From: Eulemur rufifrons
Lineage: Eukaryota > Chordata > Mammalia > Primates > Lemuridae
Reading direction: 5' to 3'
Assembly: GCF_041146395.1 (NCBI RefSeq)
Contig: NC_090989.1
Span: 216,412,843 to 216,476,842, forward strand
Length of the DNA stretch: 64,000 nucleotides
This document shows, in pieces, positions 1-9,627 of this stretch. The translations under genes were made by a program, and so were the position numbers. Under the pieces are notes generated by a model, which had not been told where the DNA came from, made no database searches, and saw nothing but the letters and a program-made list of their open reading frames with translations. The first letter of the stretch is position 1. Each line of letters starts with the position of its first letter.

Positions 1-859
1 GAGGTATTACATGTCAAATCTACATCCAGTAAATTCTTGTTGGTTTTGCCTTTAGCCCTGACTTTGTACAGCAAGGTCATTCTTACTTAGTGATAATCTG
101 CCTTGAGGGAGAATCTCTCATATGCTGTGAAGCATATGACACACTATAGAAGTGGAAAAGACCTTTCAATAAATTGCTTTAAACCTTCAATCCCATAAAA
201 TTCATCAGCCCATGATACTGGGCTTTATTACTTTAAAGCCTAAAAATGTGCATTATGAGTGTTTGGGTGTTATTCCCAATGTCACACAGTGTTTAATTTT
301 TCAGAGTCTGATTTGTTTTATTCCAATTTTGTTTGGCTCCTTGGCCCTTGATAGTATGCATAGCTGATCTAGAGCGATTTAAATTCGCATGAAACCCGGT
401 CTTCCAGAATGAGCTGTGGGTGGCAAGAACTGCTCTAGGGCAGCAGCTGACAAAAATGCCGGGTAAAATATTCTGATCTCTACATGTGGGCTTTAGATCA
501 AATTTATCTTAAAATTTGTTGAACTTTACAAGGGAGATTAATTGGTATGAGGAGATGAATGGGCCTGTGTCGAGACATGCATATTAAACACTAATCTTAC
601 TAACTGGTTTTTTGACTCCTAGAAAAAAATGTTGGTTGTCTAGAGAACATAGAGTTGACTGAACGGGATTGCTTTTTAGGCTGACAGTGGCATGGACTTT
701 TAAGGAAATTACATAATAATGATGACACCACCACCACCGCCTACTGCAATGTCTTGAATGAATATCATGACATCCAACAAAAGGGATGGGAAAAGTAATT
801 TTTTTGGCAGAGGGAGTGATTGAGATAGCCAGGTAGATAAAAATAAGGAGACATGGATT

Positions 860-1150
860 CCCTTCTTCTTTGAAGGCTTGCCGCCGAGCGTGGAGGCAAA
901 CACGGACTTACTGACGGGTCACAGACTGAGAATTTTGTCCTATCTCTGTGTTTTTCTCTTAGTTTACCAGGCCCCACCCCCCTGTGGTCTGTGTCCCCAT
1001 TAAAATGGCATCGTCGCAGTCTCACAGCGGAGACTGGGGCCGTTACCTGGTTCTGCCGACACCAACTTCAGAGTAGGTCCCGACAGGACAGGTTCTGGTC
1101 ACATGCTCTTGACTTGTTTATTGAGCCGTCTTCTCCTCTCAAGTTTCAGT
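860..1150. other. CpG-richer patch of unknown origin in intron 2
   Basis: Roughly a dozen CpG dinucleotides fall in under 300 bases, inside an intron that otherwise has almost none. The + strand is open from 991 to 1314 (107 codons), but I recognise no protein family in it. There is no flanking target duplication or poly-A that I can see. It could be a degraded retrocopy, a fragment of an LTR, or a regulatory element; I cannot decide between these. Confidence 0.4.
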
Positions 1151-1314
1151 CTCAGGAGTTTGTGAGAACTCTCAATGAATTACGAAAAATAACTTGCCAT
1201 ATACAAAAAGTTGGTGATTATTACGCAATTGTGATTCAGTATCAGCACAACAGGGGGAAGAAAACCCACTCTGTTGGAGTGGCTTTGTACTTTGTGTACT
1301 GGAGTAGTGGCTGA

Positions 1315-1440
1315 TTCATTTATTTCATTCGACAAATATGTATTAAATGGTTACTATGTGCCAGACTGTTTTATGCACTAGAAACATAGCAAAAAAAAAA
1401 AAAAGAAAAAAAAAAACCCAAAAAACCTGCCTTCTTAATG
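1315..1440 (-). repeat. L2 LINE 3' fragment (antisense)
   Basis: The stretch reads as a diverged antisense L2 3' end: a TTCATTTATT...ACAAATATGTATTAAATGGTTACTATGTGCCAGAC motif followed by an A-rich stretch and a decayed copy of the segment usually reading 'ccctgccctcatgg'. The A-rich run at 1390-1427 is part of it. The family is named from memory of the consensus. Confidence 0.55.
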
Positions 1441-1768
1441 TTAGAAAGGGTAGACAGATGATAAAGATGTTAAAAATATATATGTTTTATATATATATGT
1501 AAATTGTAGAGGGGTTGAAGTGAGATAAAATATTTCACGTAAGGCATGAGACATTTCAAGTAGAGTAGCAAGAGTTTAAAAAATATCAGGGGCCACTTAG
1601 TAATGCTCTACTAATTGGGTTCAGGAAAATTTGGTTATGAATGTCACATGGTTTAGTGAGGCCAAAAGACTTACATTCCCTTTGGCAGCTACCTGAAGGC
1701 TAGAGGAAATGTAGCTGTACCCTTTCCTCCTGCTGTTTTCAGTAATTCAGCCAATTTTTTCTTGGTAG

Positions 1769-1971
1769 GTCAGTCCACCTGGGGTTCTCTGTTTACCAGT
1801 CCTGAACATACCAAGAACTGAATTCATCTACTTCACCGAGACAAGGTTTATTTTAGAAGAGCTAAGTATCCCTGAATCATTCCACATATTCCGGGATGAA
1901 ATTAACCTGCATCAGCTAAATGATGAAGGGAAGTTATCTATAACACTTGTTGGCAGCAGCGTGCTGGCAAG
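1769..1971 (+). CDS. PRUNE2: PRUNE2 exon 3 (internal coding exon, partial gene)
   Basis: This is an internal exon of 203 nt, opening with codon GTC directly after acceptor TAG (1766-1768) and ending in ...GCAAG before the GTAAGA donor. It encodes VSPPGVLCLP...SITLVGSSVLA (67 codons plus two bases), so intron 3 is phase 2. I recognise it as PRUNE2 from near identity to the human protein as I recall it. It belongs to the N-terminal DHH-type phosphoesterase fold shared with PRUNE1. In PRUNE1 the segment after 'LV' carries the metal-binding DHH motif. Here those three residues are GSS (1952-1960), as in human PRUNE2, so the site is degenerate. The exon is 203 nt, so skipping it would shift the frame. 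PRUNE2 is a cytoplasmic, largely neuronal scaffold with a C-terminal BCH/CRAL-TRIO domain encoded far downstream of this window. Confidence 0.95.
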
Positions 1972-3464
1972 GTAAGACTCAGTGTGAGGCTCTGGATGAA
2001 GGTTCTTCTGGGCAAAATGTCACCTTGTTCAGGATGGGTTTGGATTAGGAGATATGTTCAAAGCAGAGGACACTCAAAGGAAAGGGAATGTCTTTTTCTT
2101 CTCTTATGGCAAAATTTGGGCTATGCCAATCCTCTGTTTTTATTTTTACATTTCAAATGTGACATCGTTAAGTGGAAAGTTCTTGTAAAGTTGACCAAAA
2201 TTATAATTTTAAAGCATTTCAAACATTTTCTTATGGCAACACAATAGTCTTTTGTATTGATGCTGAAAATGTGTAACAAAAATTGAAATTAAACATTAGA
2301 TAAAACTGAATAGTTCTTAAGAGAGAAATCTTAGTAAAATGAAATAGAAAAATATGTAGAGATGCCTATGAACATCGTTTGATCATTGGTTTGTTCATCC
2401 ACAGCATTTAGTACTATAAGAGAAGGGTGGAGTTTTGAATATTCATTTATTAATAGTTTAAACATCTTATTTTATAGATAAAAAACCTGTAACTCAGTGT
2501 TGTAAATGACGTGCCCAAAGTACCACTAAAGGTTATTCAAAATAATCATATGCTCGACATAAATTTACGTGTTAACTTTTTCAAACCAAATAGACACAGA
2601 AAAAGACAATGCAAGAAGCCATTTTGTGTGCGTGTGTCAAATTCTGAGGAAGAGTTTTGTTACCAATTAAAATGGAAAAATTTATGCTGATTTTGAGATT
2701 GAAATGGTGAACTCTGGCTTTGGGACTGTTTATAAAATAGAACACTTTTCAAAAATGAATTGAGATCTTTATTTCCTTCATTGTCACTCATTTGTTTTTG
2801 ACAGGCAGGAAGAATAAAGTTAGTTTCATCCATACCTCTCTTCCTGCCTTTGGTAGAATCCAACTCTATCTCACATATAATGCATAATTCTTGAAGTAAA
2901 TAAGCCCAGTAGTATTTTTTCTATACCACAGTGACTGGATGTGCAAGCTTTGGAGCCACATTCTCAGAATTTCAGTACCAGCTAGTCTGCTACTCACTCG
3001 TGTGACCTTGGACAGATTTCTTAAAAAAAAAAAACCCAAAAAACCAAAGCTCTCTGTGCCTCAGTTTCCCCATTTGTAAAGGGGGGATTTTAAGAGAACT
3101 CATTTTTTGAGGTTATTTTATAGTATAAAATATAATAATACACCTAAAGTATTTATAATAGTGTCTGGCCCACAGTAGAAGCTCAATAAATGTAGGCTAT
3201 CATTATTATTTTTCAAAGCGGAACGAGAGAGAAAGTTGCTAAGGTATGAAGGTATTTTAAGAACCTTGGGGAAGAGAAATGAGTTGACATGAAATGTGGA
3301 AACACGTAGACTAAGGTTCTATTCTTCTGAGTCACGGAAGTTTCCTCACATGTTTGGTTATTGAGAGGAAGTCATTTATGTGAGAGCAGAGATGAAATAA
3401 TTCCAAAAAGTGAGAGAAAACATGTCATGTCTCTTTCTCTTCCTCTCCTCTATTTCCTTTCCAG
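1972..3464 (+). other. PRUNE2: PRUNE2 intron 3
   Basis: This 1,493-nt phase-2 intron runs from donor GTAAGA (1972) to acceptor TTTCCAG (3458-3464) after a long C/T tract. It holds a + strand MIR at 2935-3210 and a faint antisense MIR-like stretch around 2440-2530. The rest is AT-rich, with nothing else recognised. The short open frames in it are chance frames. Confidence 0.9.
2935..3210 (+). repeat. MIR SINE
   Basis: The order of motifs is that of MIR in sense orientation: 'tttggagccacattc', 'tgtgaccttggacag', 'ctctgtgcctcagtttcccc', 'gcccacagtagaagctcaataaatgt'. An A-rich expansion sits at about 3021-3047 inside the core region. The copy is old and diverged. Confidence 0.75.
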
Positions 3465-3631
3465 TGAGGACAAAACTTTAGAATCCTCAGTTGTCAAGGT
3501 CATTAATCCGGCTGAGCAGAGCGACGACGCCAGGTTTGAGTTCCGCGAGCCCTCGTCTTCCCTGGTGCTGCAAGAGATTCTCCAGGAGGCGCCCGAGCTC
3601 CTCACGGAGCAGCTGGCTCAGCTCCTCAGAG
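3465..3631 (+). CDS. PRUNE2: PRUNE2 exon 4 (internal coding exon, partial gene)
   Basis: This 167-nt exon follows acceptor TTTCCAG. Its first base T completes an AGT codon started by the last two bases of exon 3. It encodes S-EDKTLESSVVKVINPAEQ...ELLTEQLAQLLR plus the first base of a Gly codon, then donor GTGAGA (3632), giving a phase-1 intron 4. This segment corresponds to the part of the prune domain where catalytic family members carry the DHR-type metal motif. Here the equivalent residues are INP (3502-3510). Compared with human PRUNE2 as I remember it there are scattered conservative substitutions (for example DDARFEFREP) and possibly one inserted residue, with no frame damage. The segment 'QEILQEAPELLTEQ' is strongly conserved. 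The exon length is not a multiple of three. Confidence 0.95.
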
Positions 3632-3639
3632 GTGAGAGC

Positions 3640-5282
3640 CGGCTCCTTCCATCACACACTGCAAGGCTTAATGGAGTGTCTCCCGGCCTGCTCATGTAGA
3701 AAGAGTGTGATCCATTCTTGGGTTAACAATCCCTTTAAAGACCACGGGAAGCTTCATCAGAGAGGCAGGGAGTAAAGAGTTTGTTAAAGAGTAGCATTAT
3801 ATGGAATATTAAAAATGTGCATTTAAAAATAGGCACGAAGGGCCTTTGCTGTCTCACTAGACAAGAATATTAAAGGGAACTGCAGCACCTCCGTTGGGGA
3901 GCTGGAACAGCTCCTTTGGCTGCTTTAATAGCTTCCAGAGGTGATTCTCGCCCCGAGACAGAGTGAATTCGGGCCAGAATTTCACGTTCCCGTGTGGAAA
4001 TATCTCCTGATACTTTTACATGCTTGGTTTATATGATACTGTTTGGATTGCAAAATACACACCTTTCATTTTGGCGATAGTGTGTCAGGACTTTTATACT
4101 CAGATGTCACCTCCACCCCTCCCCCCTATCTTGTCACATATTCCATCTTCACTTGGCCAGTTGTCAGCCCTGGGGGCCTGGGCACACACCGTCATCAATT
4201 ATTCAACTAATCTGCCTTTTGTCTCCCTCAGCGGAGCCCCCTGCTTCCAACCAGTAGTTTTTAAGCTAGAAATTGTCATTCGACTTTGGTGCCACAAAAT
4301 TACCACAAAAATTCAGTTATTTTATCACATAGGACAGTGCTCTGGTTTTTGTATAAAACTTTCTTTATTTCTTTCCACAATTCATTTTGAACATGGTAGA
4401 CGTAGATTTTTCTCAGAAGTATTTAACACGGGAAATTGAAAAACAGTAATGAACAGACGGAAAGAACTAAAAAAAGAAGACCAAGAAAATGTTGACTCTA
4501 CTTTTTTGAGGACTCTTTCCTTTGTTTCTACCACAATTTGGAGGGGAAAAGGTCCAAGAGGTTTTAGAACTGATGGCCCCTGTAAACATGCCTTGAATAG
4601 TTTTCTGGCAATGGATGTCTGTAAAAATGCTCTGCGGGAAACTGTGCCCTCCACTAAACTAAGTAAGCACACCCATTATTTTTGTGACAGAGCAGAAGGA
4701 AAATAAAGGTAATTGGGGGTCTCAGCTGAGAGGGAAGTTGCTGGACGGTGCAAATGTGTGGTGCAGGCAGGCGCTAGAGAATATTTTGTTTCAATATCTT
4801 GTAAACTAAGAAGTTTGGTTAACTGTTTAAAAAATACATGTGTTATTTAGTAGGAGAGAAATGTAGTCAATGAATAGCTCATTGTTGATTTTCTATAAAT
4901 AGTTAAAATAATTTGAAACTGAAATATGTTGGCACAGAGATATGACCTTATTGTTGTTGCTGTTGACGATGATTCTACTCAGATTTAGGGAATGGGAAGG
5001 GATGCAGACCCTTTTGTTAATAACCTTGGTGTGAGTTTGCAGAGCTGTCAGGAAATAGAGCTATGGTAAAGGGTTTTGTTTTAAGAAATTCAGGGATTTT
5101 GCATAAGGTTAGGCTTGAAATGGCATTGGGAAGCTGGCAGAATGGGGACATCACTTCCTTGTCACTTGGAAATTGAGAGGATGAACAACCTCTACCCCTG
5201 ACAGCCAGATTCACTAAACCCTGGAGGCAGAAGATGTAGGTGGCTTATTGTGATGGAAAGAGGGCTCTGGAGACCTTTGGCT

Positions 5283-5286
<4 letters not shown>
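3640..5286. other. Intron stretch without recognised elements
   Basis: I see no repeat family or gene here. Several open frames of 85-139 codons occur on both strands (4020-4439, 4382-4672, 4449-4706), overlapping each other and lacking any recognisable domain. They are treated as chance frames. Confidence 0.6.

Positions 5287-5320
<34 letters not shown>
5287..5320. repeat. (GT)17 microsatellite
   Basis: This is a perfect TG dinucleotide run of 34 bases, likely polymorphic in length. Confidence 0.98.
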
Positions 5321-5323
<3 letters not shown>

Positions 5324-6162
5324 AGGGAAGATGGAACATCACTGAATAGTTCTAGCAAGAGGGAACTGAAGAATGGTGATCCAAGGAGTCTGACTTTAAA
5401 GAAGTAACTCAAATGTTCAGAGGTAAAAAGTGTTTGGGGGCAATAGGTCAATTTAAAAAGCTCCTGAATCCTTAGTAAATATAAAAAAGAATTATTAAGT
5501 CCAATTTTGCTATTTTCACTAAACTCAATTTTAGATTTTATAGTTTTTCAATCATGTAGTAACATCAAACCTAAAAGGACTTGATTTCTCTGTTCCTATA
5601 AATAATTTTAGCATTTCTTTTCATAACATGAATAGTTCTCTTTCTAAAGGGTTCTCTTTATAAGCAGCTGTGATGTTACTTTGTATTTTGGGGTGCTCTA
5701 AATAATTGTTAATTTGACACACATTTCTAGAAGGTGTATTTATGTATCTTTCTGAGTCTTAAAAGAATGCAAACATTTTATGCACACCTTTGCCATAAGG
5801 AATTTTAGAAAATGTCTGTTTTCAGATGTCATGAGACTAGGTATTTGTGGTTGAGACTTGGAAGAGTCTTTAAAAGCATCATAATTAGACCTTGATGGAG
5901 AATACATTATTATAAACTTCTTACCAAAGAAACCTGAATGTACTATGAGCTAAGTAATTCATCAATTTGATTGTCCTTTGCTTTTCCTTCCCATGGTCAT
6001 ATCCTAGAATGTCATATTGAGGCATGCTGGTGAGCTATAGATGGGTTTCAGGTGGGTCAAGATACTGATCCCCTCAGTTCTTGGGGAAGACCCTATGTAT
6101 GCCTCTTAGCCTGCCGTGCTGGGAAAACATCATAATTTTCAATGTGTTCTTTAATGTGCTAA
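5321..6162. other. Intron stretch without recognised elements
   Basis: The sequence is AT-rich and contains no repeat, RNA gene or coding sequence that I can name. Confidence 0.6.
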
Positions 6163-6540
6163 AGGTTGGGCCTACTTTTCCTTAGTGTTGCTTGTTAGCT
6201 CCCTTTCCTCTGCTCAACTTCTAAGTATTGGAGTGCCCTAGAACGTGTCCTGGGACATTTTGTTTTTCTATACACTATCTTTAGGTGACTTCATTTAGTT
6301 CCAAACTTTAATATTATGCACAGGTTGTGACTCTTTGTATCTCCAACCATGACCTCTCTTTTAGAATTCCAGATAATATATCCAATGCCCTTGTGACATC
6401 TTCACATGTGTATCTAATGAGCATCTCCACCTTAACATGGCCTCAGTGGAACCCTCTAGTCCCCGGTAGCTCCAAGCCTGCTTTTATTCTGGCTTCCCCA
6501 TTTCAGTAAAAGGCCCTGACAAATTACTCAAGCAACAATC
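6163..6540. repeat. Source copy of a local duplication (other copy at 9416-9558)
   Basis: Two blocks of this stretch, 6163-6284 and 6507-6540, reappear with very few changes at 9416-9558. In the other copy the 222 bases between them (6285-6506) are absent. The missing segment happens to begin GT and end AG. The first block includes unique sequence upstream of the L2, so the match is not explained by two independent L2 insertions. Confidence 0.85.
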
Positions 6541-7205
6541 TAGGAGTTATACTTGATTCTTTCTTTTACCTTCTGCTCCATATCAATCCATCAGCAAGTC
6601 CTGCTGACCCTCCATCTAGAACATAACCTGCATTCACTCATGTTTTCCATGATCACTGCTAGTGACTCAATCCAAGCTGCCATTCTGTCTCTCATTGACT
6701 ACTGCAATAGTTGCCTGAGTGTAGCCCTATTTCCTCCATAAAATACATTGCCTATGAAGTAGTCAGAATGACCTTTTAAAAATGTAAGTCAAGTCATGCC
6801 AATTCCCTGCTTAAAATCCATCACAGTCAAAATCCAAGCACCCTACCTCTACCCTTAGCAACCACAATGTCACCTCTCCTCTGTCTACTCTGACATCATC
6901 TGATGAGAGTTCACCCTTTTCCAATTGTGTTCCAGGCACAGATTTTCAACTATGCCAAACTCATTCCATCTTTGAGGATTTATATAAGCTGTTCCCTCCT
7001 ACTGGAATGCTTGTTTTCATCTGTCTACTTATCTGTCTTTCTGCCTATCACCACGTCTCCTCCTCCCTCTCGCTCCCTCACTGCAGGATGTTACCTTCGT
7101 GAAAAAAGAGACCTCATGTGTTGTGTGCACTGCTTCACTGTTGTGTCTCTGGAACCTAGAACGGTGCCTGGCACATAGTAGACCCTCAATAAATACTTTC
7201 ATAAA
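6225..7205 (+). repeat. L2 LINE 3' region
   Basis: Successive landmarks of an L2 3' end appear in order: 'gtgccctagaacgtgtcctggga', 'atctccaaccatgacctctc', 'tctctcattgactactgcaatag', 'cccctgcttaaaatcc'-like, and the terminal 'gtgcctggcacatagtagaccctcaataaata'. All open frames inside it are decayed L2 sequence or chance. Confidence 0.8.
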
Positions 7206-7560
7206 ATAAATTTCGCAAGACTTTTTATGTGCTCTCTGTTTTTATGACTGCACTGATTTAGTTAGTGCTACAGTACTTTTATTTTCATCCCAATTCCAGT
7301 CCATCCTTCCAACGTTCTTAACATCTAGAATTTGGACATTGTTCCTTCTAAGTAATAAACCCTTTCTTTTAATCTTTTAGAAATCCTGGTGGAATTAGTT
7401 TTGGTATTTTGAAAGCATTTGTTTTCATTTTCATCATTTGGTTGTATAAATAAGTAAATAGATGTAATTTTAGCCCTTTTGTGGAGTGTAATACATGGAC
7501 CAAAAATAATGCAAAATATACTTAACCAGGTCAAGGAATTTTTACGAAGGGAACACCTTT
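7206..7560. other. Intron stretch without recognised elements
   Basis: Nothing that I can name is visible in this stretch between an L2 end and an L1-like fragment. Confidence 0.5.
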
Positions 7561-7835
7561 TTAAATATTATCCAGGTAAAGAAGACCTCTTCGTTGCCAC
7601 TTGCCATCCCTACTCACTCTCTCCCTAACCAGAGGTAACCAGTACTCTGATTTTTATGGTTAACTCTTATTTACTTTATTTTTCTTTATAATTTTACCAT
7701 TCCTGTGCATTCCCCCTAACACTACAGTTAGGTTCTGCCTGATTTTGTATAGCATATAAATGAAATCATATATTATGTACACTCATTGTTTTCATACCTC
7801 TGTGTTTATATTAAATGTAGTATCTATTTGCATAG
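7561..7835 (-). repeat. Old L1M 3'-end fragment (antisense), probable
   Basis: Segments such as 'ccctaaccagaggtaaccagtactctgattt' and 'tataaatgaaatcatatattatgtacactc' resemble the antisense 3' untranslated region of mammal-wide L1M elements. The boundaries are approximate. Confidence 0.45.
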
Positions 7836-8983
7836 GTCAGTTATCTGTCTATCTAACTAGCTACTATTTATTTTATTATTTTTCCCTTCCTTCTTCCATA
7901 GACTACTTGAGATGGCTTACAAAAATGCATGCAATCCAATAAAACAGAAAAAAAAGTCAGGGTCAGGAAAAATGAAAACAAGTAGAGAAAGGAATAAAAT
8001 CAGATACAGTTATAAATTTGGAGGAGTAAAAAGAGTATGTGGTTTGAAACTTTGGATATGAGCTTCCTGGAACCAGTGAAAAGATAGAAATATAATTAAT
8101 TATGAATATTCATTCATATTTGTACTGAAACAAGCACATATATCACTTCTTCTTATTTTAAGAAGACAAAACTAAGTCTAAAGATTTTGTTGCGTCAGTC
8201 GTCTTGCAAAGACACCTGATGATGTCATGGATATCCCCCGGCTCTATCTATCCTTTCCTGCACGCAGTAGGGGTTTACACAGGATTGTGCATACCGTGTC
8301 AGCTACTTCCCACCCTTCAATCAGGCTATGGGGATTCCTTTAATAACGTTATTCTTTAATCAGCTTCCCTTTCAATCTAGTCACCTTATTTTCTGCTCCA
8401 AATTTCTTTTCTATATGTACTGAGGTTTTTCTCTAAATATAGAAAATACATATTTAAATTCAATCATATTTGAATTTTCTTAGCCTTATTGCTGTAGCTA
8501 TATATCAGTGGTTGCATTATGTTACCTCATTCCATTCAAACATTGAGGTAGAATATGATTATTATGGATGTGGTTAAAAGATCATTTATATGCCAATCAG
8601 AAGTAGGTGCTTCTCTAGTGATCTCCCTTCTCACTTTGTCATTTGGACCCTGGCTGGACGGTCATGGCAAAATGTCAACAGGTGACTCAGCCATGGCCAA
8701 AGTGTGTTCAGGCTTTGTGGGCTATTTAAGAAAATTTAAATAATTTGCATTTTTTAAAGTTAATACTTCTTACGGTAGCTAGGTTTTGCTGTCATTCTCT
8801 TTTAATAGGGCATACCCCAAAACTTAGAAATTTCAGGATACAAATCATTAGCACCCACTTCCATCTGGGAAGGCACATATTTATGTGGCACTACTTTCTA
8901 ATTGTTTGTGTAAGAAGAGAAAATGCTCATGCAGATAAGATCATAAATGGCCCTGACTTTTGGAAATGTGTCTACCTTTTAGC
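7836..8983. other. Intron stretch without recognised elements
   Basis: I see no repeat or gene. The short frames at 8555-8743 and 8745-9104 have no recognisable homology and their coding look comes from base composition. Confidence 0.55.
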
Positions 8984-9103
8984 TTCTTCCTTTCCCTACC
9001 GCTTTCTGTTTCTGCTGTGTGGTTCCTTTTTCTTTTTTTTTTCTTTCTCTTCTTCCTTTTTATCTCCCCCTCCTCTTCTTACCCTTCTCCCTTCTCCCAT
9101 CTG
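8984..9103. repeat. Polypyrimidine (CT-rich) tract
   Basis: About 120 bases consist almost entirely of C and T on the + strand (TTTTTTCTTTCTCTTCTTCC-like). Such tracts can adopt triplex structures. The 71- and 119-residue Phe/Ser/Leu-rich frames across it are artefacts of this composition. Confidence 0.85.
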
Positions 9104-9364
9104 ATTCTAAGACCATTTTGTTATCACTTTCAAACTCACTGCAACCTGAACGTTCCTAAAAGCCACATTATATAGTCATGGTGGCCTAAAGTTGGTGCTT
9201 GGTTCTTTACTGGGTTTGTGCCAAAAGCCAACAGCTACAGACCCGCCAGACTCCTCAACCTGTATTCTATTATTTCTCCAGGGATGTGCACTGGAGGACT
9301 ACTGCCAAATTTAAGATCCATTAAATTGCTGAATCATCACATCGGGGCTTTGTGTGTGTGTGCA

Positions 9365-9401
9365 CATGTGTATTTGGGTAGCACACATCCAAATACACAT
9401 G
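9365..9401. repeat. Perfect 13-bp inverted repeat (hairpin 1)
   Basis: The left arm CATGTGTATTTGG (9365-9377) is exactly complementary to CCAAATACACATG (9389-9401) across an 11-base loop. It sits just upstream of the duplicated segment at 9416. Confidence 0.95.
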
Positions 9402-9415
9402 GATTTGGACGTGCA

Positions 9416-9558
9416 AAAGGTTGGGCCTACTTTTCCTTAGCCTTGCTTGTTAGCTCCCTTAGTACTGGAGTTCCCTAGAACATGTCCTGGGACATTTTGT
9501 TTTTCTATACACTATCTTTAGGAGAGTAAAAGGCCCTGACAGATTACTGAAGCAACAA
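9416..9558. repeat. Derived copy of a local duplication (source 6163-6540)
   Basis: The copy reads 'aaaggttgggcctacttttc...ctatctttag' followed by GAGAG and then 'taaaaggccctgac...agcaacaa'. Relative to the source it lacks 18 bases after 'gctccctt' and the 222 bases at source 6285-6506. Identity of the aligned parts is high by eye, suggesting a fairly recent event. The same orientation and about 3.2 kb separation make it a dispersed direct duplication. Confidence 0.88.
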
Positions 9559-9570
9559 TCAGTAATCTGT
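9539..9570. repeat. Perfect 12-bp inverted repeat (hairpin 2)
   Basis: ACAGATTACTGA (9539-9550) is exactly complementary to TCAGTAATCTGT (9559-9570) around the loop AGCAACAA. The source locus (6519-6550) has the left arm and loop sequence with two substitutions, but no right arm. The palindrome therefore arose in the derived copy. Confidence 0.95.
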
Positions 9571-9594
9571 CCCTGATTGATTACACAATCCCTT

Positions 9595-9627
9595 TGTGTG
9601 TCTGTGTGTGTGTGTGTGTGTGTGTGT
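9595..9627. repeat. (GT)n microsatellite, interrupted
   Basis: This is a TG run with one TCTG interruption near its start. Confidence 0.95.

Larger units (their letters stand above)
1..1768 (+). other. PRUNE2: PRUNE2 intron 2, 3' part
   Basis: This is intronic sequence upstream of the first recognisable PRUNE2 exon. It ends in a pyrimidine-rich tract followed by the acceptor TAG at 1766-1768. Bases 1-860 are AT-rich and I recognise no repeat or gene in them. A CpG-richer patch (about 860-1150) and an L2 fragment follow, and 1441-1750 shows nothing I can name. Exons 1 and 2, which encode the protein's first residues including its start codon, are not here, so they lie upstream of the window. 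Confidence 0.8.

Noticed and set aside
991..1314. 107-codon + frame as a novel exon or gene
   Set aside because: No recognisable protein family, no clear splice context joining it to PRUNE2, and its 3' half runs into an L2 fragment. Kept only as an unexplained CpG-richer patch.
1390..3047. Shared A-rich motif ending CCCAAAAAACC at 1412 and 3030 as a related insertion
   Set aside because: One lies in an L2 remnant and the other in a MIR; the likeness is best explained by chance in A-rich DNA.
4020..4439. 139-codon + frame in intron 4
   Set aside because: Low-complexity hydrophobic composition without homology; other frames overlap it on the opposite strand.
8745..9175. Ser/Phe-rich frames as small secreted proteins
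   Set aside because: They are the translation of a polypyrimidine tract.
9539..9570. Hairpin as a pre-microRNA
   Set aside because: A 12-bp stem is too short for Drosha/Dicer processing; the same holds for 9365, 23912 and 41407.
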